A stretch of 64,000 nt of DNA from positions 19,515,114 through 19,579,113 of the forward strand of contig NC_052357.1 of the NCBI RefSeq assembly GCF_009727055.1. Reading direction: 5' to 3'. Below, piece after piece: positions 59,151-64,000 of this stretch. A model generated the notes under the pieces. The model saw only the letters and a program-made list of their open reading frames with translations, ran no database searches and had not been told where the DNA came from. Source of the stretch: Benincasa hispida. Its lineage: Eukaryota > Streptophyta > Magnoliopsida > Cucurbitales > Cucurbitaceae. The position numbers and the translations under genes were made by a program. The stretch's first letter is position 1, and every line of letters begins with the position of its first letter.

Positions 59151-60429
59151 TTATGTCTTAAATAGAATCCTAAAGTCTAAAAACAAAACTTCACCTTACA
59201 AAATTCTCAACAATAAGAAACCAAACTTGTCCTACTTTAGAACATGGGAATGTCTAGCCTTTGTAAGGATTCTAGACCCAAAAAGGAGAAAGTTGGCTAG
59301 TAGGCCTTACGAGTGCGTCTTTATAGGTTATGCCTTAAATAGTAAAGCCTATAGGTTCTATGACTTAGTGAACTAAGTGATCATTGACTCAAATGATGTC
59401 GACTTCTTTGAAGATAGATTTTCTTTTAAATCAAGAAATGGTGGGGGCTCGGGATCAAGTGGTCTATCCCTAGTTAGAAATCTTGACCTTAGAGAGAAAA
59501 CCGACCCAGAATCTAGAAGAGGCAAAAGAACTAGAACTGCCAAAGATTTCAGAAATGACTTTCTGACCTATAATGTAGAAGAAGATCCTCAAGATCTGAG
59601 AGCTGTTTTGTCCTTAGTAGATGCCAACCTATGGCAAGAAGACATAAATGATGAGATGGACTCACTTGAGTCAAATAGAACTTGGCCCTTAGTAGATCTA
59701 CCCCCAGGCTGCAAGGAAATAGGGTGCAAATGGATCTTAAGGAGGAAACTTAGACCTGATGGAACTGTTGACAAATTTAAAGCTAGGTTAGTACATCAGA
59801 TGGATCTTAAGGGCTTTAGACAAAGAGAAAACATAAATTTCTTTGATACCTTTAGACAAAGAGAAAACATAAATTTCTTTGATACCTTCTCCCCTGTCAC
59901 TAGAATTACCTCAATCCATGTCCTGTTTTCTCTCGTTGGCCTTTATAACCTCGTAGTACATCAGATGGATGTAAAGACTGCTTTCCTAACCGGTGAACTT
60001 GAAGAAGAGATTTACATGGAACAACCTGAGGGCTTTATAGTCCCTAGTCAAAAAAATAAGGTGTGTAAATTAGACAAATCTCTCTATGGACTAAAACAAG
60101 TTCCTAAGCAATGACATGAAAAATTTGATGACCTTATCCTATCTAAAGGTTTCAAGGTTAATGAAAGTGACAAATGCATCTACTATAAGTTTGAAAATAA
60201 TCTCTGCTCTATTTTGTGTCTATATGTAGATGATTTGTTGATCTTTGGTTCGAACTTACACGTCATAAATGATATGAAATCAATATTAATTGCAAACTTC
60301 GACATGAAAGACTTAGGAGAAACTAGTGTAATCTTAGGCATAAAAGTGAATAGGTCTGAAAAGGGAATTTCTTTGAATCAATCTCACTATATAGAAAATA
60401 TTCTAAAGAAATATAATTACTTTGAATAG
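59151..60429 (+). pseudogene. Copia integrase tail and RT (K)
   Basis: 59152-59376: K-T-S-P-Y-K-I-L, Y-F-R-T-W-E-C-L-A-F, F-I-G-Y-A-L-N-S-K-A-Y-R-F, then TAA. 59377-60114: acidic/basic linker, L-W-Q-E-D-I-N-D-E-M-D-S-L, I-G-C-K-W-I-L-R-R-K, D-G-T-V-D-K-F-K-A-R-L-V, Q-M-D-V-K-T-A-F-L-T-G-E-L, S-L-Y-G-L-K-Q. TGA at 60112 again replaces an expected Trp. 60214-60429: C-L-Y-V-D-D-L-L-I-F-G-S (catalytic Y-V-D-D). Two exact tandem duplications (36 bp at 59815, 76 bp at 60348) disturb RT; H-Q-M-D-L-K is an extra segment before the first. Confidence 0.93.
59815..59886. repeat. Exact 36-bp tandem duplication in RT (in frame)
   Basis: Units 59815-59850 and 59851-59886 are identical. The repeat adds 12 residues (F-R-Q-R-E-N-I-N-F-F-D-T twice) to the RT finger region. 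Confidence 0.95.
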
Positions 60430-60499
60430 GTCTGAAAAGGGAATTTCTTTGAATCAATCTCACTATATAGAAAATATTCTAAAGAAATATAATTACTTT
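60348..60499. repeat. Exact 76-bp tandem duplication in RT (frameshifting)
   Basis: Units 60348-60423 and 60424-60499 are identical. Since 76 is not a multiple of 3, the second copy creates the frame break after K-Y-N-Y-F-E. One unit alone would leave the frame continuous. Confidence 0.95.
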
Positions 60500-61240
60500 G
60501 ATTGTAAACCAGCCTGTACTCCTTATGACCCTAGTGTCAAGTTGTTCAAGAACATTGGTAACAGTGTTAATCAATCTAAGTATGCGAGCATTATAGGCAG
60601 TCTTAGATACGTTGTTAACTGCACTAAGCCTAACATAGCTTATACTGTAGGATTACTTTGCAGGTTTACAAGTAGACCTAGTAAAGAGTATTGGAATACT
60701 ATAGAAAGGGTAATGAGATACTTGAAGAAAACCCAAAACCTAGGATTACATTATCAAAAGTTTCCCACTATCCTGAAAGTGTTCGGCCATGCTGACTGGA
60801 ATTCTCTTTCGAATGATTCAAAGGCTACAAGTGGCTATATCTTTAATATAGCAGGTGGAACTGTCTCTTGAAAGTCCAAGAAATAGACTATTTTAGTTCA
60901 ATCTATGATGGAGTCAGAAATGATAACAAATGATGAAGCAGGTTGGCTTAGAAGTCTGCTATCAAAGATTCCTTTATGAGAAAAGCCGGTACCAGCCATA
61001 TTGATCCATTGTGATAGTACTGCATCAATCGAAAAAGTTCAGAACCATTACTACAACGGAAAGAGATGAAAAATACGTCGTAAGCACAGTACCATTAGAG
61101 AGTTTCTCACTACTGGTGCAGTTAGAGTGAATCATACACAGATTGATGAAAATTTGGCAGATCCTTTGATGAAAGGACTAGCCAAAGAAAAGGTTTTCAG
61201 AACCTTAGAAAGGATGGGACTCATGCCTATAGAAAGATGA
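60430..61240 (+). pseudogene. Copia RT C-terminus and RNase H (K)
   Basis: Open from 60422 to 60871: C-K-P-A-C-T-P-Y-D-P-S-V, S-I-I-G-S-L-R-Y-V-V-N-C-T-K-P-N-I-A-Y, F-G-H-A-D-W-N (RNase H Asp), S-G-Y-I-F-N-I-A-G-G-T-V-S, then TGA for an expected Trp. The tail continues with V-Q-S-M-M-E-S-E-M-I (Glu region), I-H-C-D-S-T-A-S-I (Asp), I-D-E-N-L-A-D-P-L-M-K-G-L and ends M-G-L-M-P-I-E-R-stop near 61240. Confidence 0.9.
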
Positions 61241-61785
61241 ATCATGGTGAGGAAAACTCAACCTGTAAACTGGAGATCCTAAGAAACAGGTTCAACGGGT
61301 AAAACTGATCACGAGTGATATATAGTGAATCATGCTAAACCAAACACAAAGTTCCATTCCTATGACTTATAGTCTGAGCATGATATCCTAAAGCGTAAGA
61401 AAGGTTGAACTCAGTTATTAATGAGATCTATACTTGATGACAAGTGGGTATCTAGCTATAGGAGTACTCTGGATAGACTCACCTATGTGAATATGGAAGT
61501 GAGGGCCGCTTCCTATGGAGTTTTAGGTAAACTCTCTAAAGCGTTCACTAAACCAGGATACACGTACTAGGCCTTAAAGTACGGGCTTTCATACTACACC
61601 ATAAAGACACTATGTGTGAGATGCTATTAAAAATCGAGTTCAAAATCAAGGGTTACTCTAGTATATTCTGAATCATCTACACTACGTAAAAAGGTTCAAG
61701 TCGTAAGACACCTTTGCTTATGCAGGTGTTGTATAGACTGAAACTGCTCGATGTAAAACTTTCTCTCTCTTTTGTTTAAATTTTC
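61241..61785 (+). other. 3' untranslated part of element K
   Basis: About 545 bp between the polyprotein stop and the PPT, with no coding signal. Confidence 0.6.
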
Positions 61786-61796
61786 AAGTGGGGGAT
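61786..61796 (+). other. Polypurine tract of element K
   Basis: AAGTGGGGGAT directly before TGTTGGGTG. Confidence 0.85.
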
Positions 61797-62447
61797 TGTT
61801 GGGTGAAAATTTTAGTTTTAAGACATAAGAGGGAACCAAACTTTGGTTGGAGAATCCCACATTGGAAAACTTTGCTTTGGAAGTCTCCCTTATGTACTCC
61901 AAACTTGAGCTTTGGGTTTGGGCCCCAAGGGATACCTATATTTTGAAGGGAGTGAGGAGATAGACCAATGTGGGTTCGGTGGACGTCCTACACGCACACT
62001 GCCACCGCCATCATTTCAGTCAGAGTCGGGGGCATGGCGAGGCACGTGTGTGTGATTATTATTATTCTCTTTAATAAAAATATATTATTTTTATTTATTA
62101 TTTTTTATTTTAAAATCGAAAAAAGAAAATTCCTTCCTTGTAGTGAGTCATCCGCGCGAGTCTTGCATGTTCTGAGACTCTCTACCTCTTTCTCACTCTT
62201 TTGTTCCACGCTAAAGGCCTATAAAAGGTGTGGTCATCAGCAGTTCATTCACACAATTTCTTCACTTCCATTCGAATGTTCTCTTAGAAAGGGTGTGTGT
62301 TCCGGTCAGTAACGGTGAATTTTCGATTGGGTTTCTTTGGCTATTTTATCCTGGGGACGACGTGACAATCTTTTAGACCTGCTTGAACACTTGGGCAAAG
62401 TCGCAAAACATTTTAAAGAGAGCGAGCTCCGCGACTCAGCCTATGAC
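61797..62447 (+). repeat. 3' LTR of element K, truncated
   Basis: 651 bp colinear with the 5' LTR through GACTCAGCCTATGAC. At 62448 it switches to gag sequence of L without an LTR terminus. TATAAAAGG at 62220-62228 is a probable TATA box. Divergence from the 5' LTR by many substitutions and small indels indicates an old insertion. Confidence 0.88.
62220..62228 (+). promoter_or_regulatory. Putative LTR TATA box (K)
   Basis: TATAAAAGG about 420 bp into the LTR, upstream of the TTCATTCACACAATTTC block common to both LTRs. The 5' LTR has GATAAAAGA here. Confidence 0.55.
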
Positions 62448-62850
62448 GAGGAATTGTCCTCACCATCTGAAGGAAAACAAGGTAGCCAAGGCTAAGGCTA
62501 AGGCGAACAAAGATAAATATGATTTACTGGTGTTAGAAATTTTTTTAGTGGAGAATCATGATTCTGCCTGGATAATTGATTCAGGCACCACTAATCATGT
62601 TTGTTCTTCTTTTCAGGGGATTAGACCTTAGTGGCAGCTAGAGGCTAGTGAGATGACGATGCAAGTAGGCACCGGGCACGTCGTCTCAGCTGTGGCAGTG
62701 GAGGAATCCAGGTGACTTTACAGAATAGATTTCTTGTTTTAAAAGATGTATTTGTAGTTCCTGAGTTGAAAAGGAACTTAATTTCTGTAAAGTTCTTGTT
62801 ACAATGTAAATATACTTTTTATGTTACAATGTAAATATAATCTTTAGTTT
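62448..62850 (+). pseudogene. Copia gag end and protease (element L)
   Basis: R-N-C-P-H-H-L-K (end of the gag zinc knuckle), a Lys/Ala run, then K-Y-D-L-L-V-L-E and W-I-I-D-S-G-T-T-N-H-V-C, an intact copia protease D-S-G motif (Asp codon at 62578-62580). A stop follows at 62629-62631. In other frames L-K-D-V-F-V-V-P-E-L-K-R-N-L-I-S-V (about 62740-62790) continues the domain. The sequence GTTACAATGTAAATATA is duplicated at about 62798 and 62823. Confidence 0.88.
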
Positions 62851-63640
62851 AATGTGGATAAAGTGTTTATTCATAAAAATGTAGTAGAAATTTGTACAGC
62901 AAAATTGGAAAATAACTTGTATGTGCTAAGATCGTTAGCATTAAGTTCCCTCCATAACATAGAGATATTTAAAACTGTCGTAACTCAAAATAAACGTCAA
63001 CGTGTTTCTCCAAAAGAAAATGCTCAACTTTGGCACCTTCGATTAGGGCACATCAATCTCAATAGGGTGAAGAATGGACTTCTAAGTAATTTAGAAAAAA
63101 ATTCTTTACCAGTGTGCGAATCTTGCCTTGAGGGTAAGATGACTAAAAGACCTTTTACTGGAAAAGGTTATCGAGCCAAAGAGCCTCTAGAGTCAGTGCA
63201 TTCTGACCTCTGTGATCCTATGAATGTGCAAGCCAGAGGAGGCTATGAGTATTTATCAGTTTTACTGATGATTACTCTAGGTATGGGTATGTTTATTTGA
63301 TGCAACGGAAGTCTGAATGTGTTGCATCCAGTAGAGTGTTGCGAGAACACCTTTGAAGTTATGGAATAGGCACAAAAGCTAGTTTATGTCACTCTTCTCT
63401 GCATATGGGTTTACCCAAGATCATGTGCTTGAGGCCAACTCAAGAAATTGGACCACGATCGAGGTTGTGCCTCTTTGTAGGCTACCCTAAAGGTACACGA
63501 GGGGGTTACTTTTATGATCCATCGAAAAGCAAAGTGTTTATTTCTACGAACGCTACTTTCCTGGAAAAGGATCATATTAGAGGAGAACAGTTTACATAGT
63601 AATTACGTGAGCTTTCTCCACAAAACTACTGAAACTTCAA
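62851..63640 (+). pseudogene. Copia pre-integrase and integrase fragments (L)
   Basis: The open frame 62854-63300 has the HHCC pre-integrase motif: W-H-L-R-L-G-H-I-N, C-E-S-C-L-E-G-K-M-T-K-R-P-F, then H-S-D-L-C-D-P-M-N and Y-E-Y-L-S-V-L-L (start of the catalytic core). A deletion removes most of the core. The frame at 63405-63599 resumes with the C-terminal part, P-R-S-R-L-C-L-F-V-G-Y-P-K-G-T-R-G-G-Y-F, as in element D. Confidence 0.88.
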
Positions 63641-64000
63641 ACAGAGAGTTGTTGAAGGCCTGCTCATCAACAAAAAGTTGTTGATGATAGTCATTATCTG
63701 GTAGGTCGGTTTCCACCTCAAGATATGAGAGAACCTCACGTAGTGGAGGGGTTGCGAACCCACCTGTTCGTTATCTAGATTTCACAGAAATCCTGGTTAT
63801 GGTAGCCGATGGCGACGTTGAGGATCCGTTGTCTTATCAAGAAGGCAATAGAGGATGTTGACCGGGAATATGGTTCAAAGACATGGATCTCGAGATGGAT
63901 AAATCAATTGTACTTCAACTCAGTGTGGATCTTGTAGATCAGCCTGATTGGTCAGCACTATAGGTTTATTAAATGGATCTAAGGCAGAACGGGGTTGCCG
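63641..64000 (+). pseudogene. Copia linker and RT start (L), cut by window end
   Basis: Decayed linker (A-D-G-D-V-E-D-P-L-S, near 63807) and RT start (M-D-L-E-M-D, L-V-D-Q-P-D), colinear with 31640-31860 of element D but with more frame breaks. It continues past the window. Confidence 0.75.

Larger units (their letters stand above)
54358..62447 (+). mobile_element. Copia element K, best preserved, with inserted LTR
   Basis: Both LTRs are present (54358 on and 61797-62447), with gag, protease, integrase, RT, RNase H and PPT in canonical copia order and long open stretches. Only about 5.9 kb is K's own DNA, as a 2,156-bp LTR sits in integrase. The damage is limited: a few TGA stops, frame breaks, two tandem duplications and a protease active-site change. 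The 3' LTR is cut where element L begins, so no TSD can be checked (left flank AGATA, 54353-54357). Confidence 0.9.

Overview
This window reads as AT-rich, repeat-dense nuclear DNA of a flowering plant, most likely pericentromeric or heterochromatic. I found no intact host gene, tRNA, rRNA or CRISPR array. Almost everything is LTR-retrotransposon DNA of the Ty1/copia superfamily: gag zinc knuckles, D-S-G or D-S-A protease motifs, DDE integrase segments, Y-V-D-D reverse transcriptase, RNase H, polypurine tracts (PPT) and an initiator-tRNA-Met type primer-binding site. The gag/pol flavour resembles copia families that I associate with Cucurbitaceae. That is family recognition from memory, not a search result. 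All coding regions are decayed by stops, frameshifts, truncation or later insertions, so nothing here looks able to move by itself.

Layout, left to right. 1-4252 is the 5' end of a minus-strand copia element (A) inserted in a plus-strand copia element (J, 4253-12235). J also carries a solo LTR with a perfect target-site duplication (TSD) at 5973-7969, a GC-rich MITE-like insert at 9902-10522 and a foldback, Mutator-like insert with an internal tandem array at 10637-11677. 12236-13624 is AT-rich DNA with a second foldback element. 13630-48485 is a single old copia element (E). Its 5' and 3' LTRs are 35 kb apart because several generations of retrotransposons inserted into it: a solo LTR in its 5' LTR; a large nest between protease and integrase (F, B, C, D, G and I, 15961-38494); an LTR in its RT (H, 39964-45441) that itself holds a further LTR-like repeat (M), which in turn holds a solo LTR; and another LTR in RT/RNase H (45656-47542).

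48491-54357 is the least transposon-like part, but it is a degenerate local duplication (about three units) with a minisatellite and a second copy of the coding-free solo LTR found in M. 54358-62447 is the best preserved element (K, plus strand): both LTRs, gag, protease, integrase, RT and RNase H, interrupted by a 2.16 kb LTR at 56995-59150. Its truncated 3' LTR is fused to a final copia fragment (L, 62448-64000).

Two LTR families dominate: one starting TGTTGGGTTTTATGTCC and one starting TGTTGGGRTTGATGCC. Many copies are solo LTRs with 5-bp TSDs. Position 43974-44011 contains a perfect 38-bp inverted pair of Tn5 mosaic ends, the junction adapter of transposase mate-pair libraries. This is almost certainly an assembly artefact and makes the surrounding sequence suspect.
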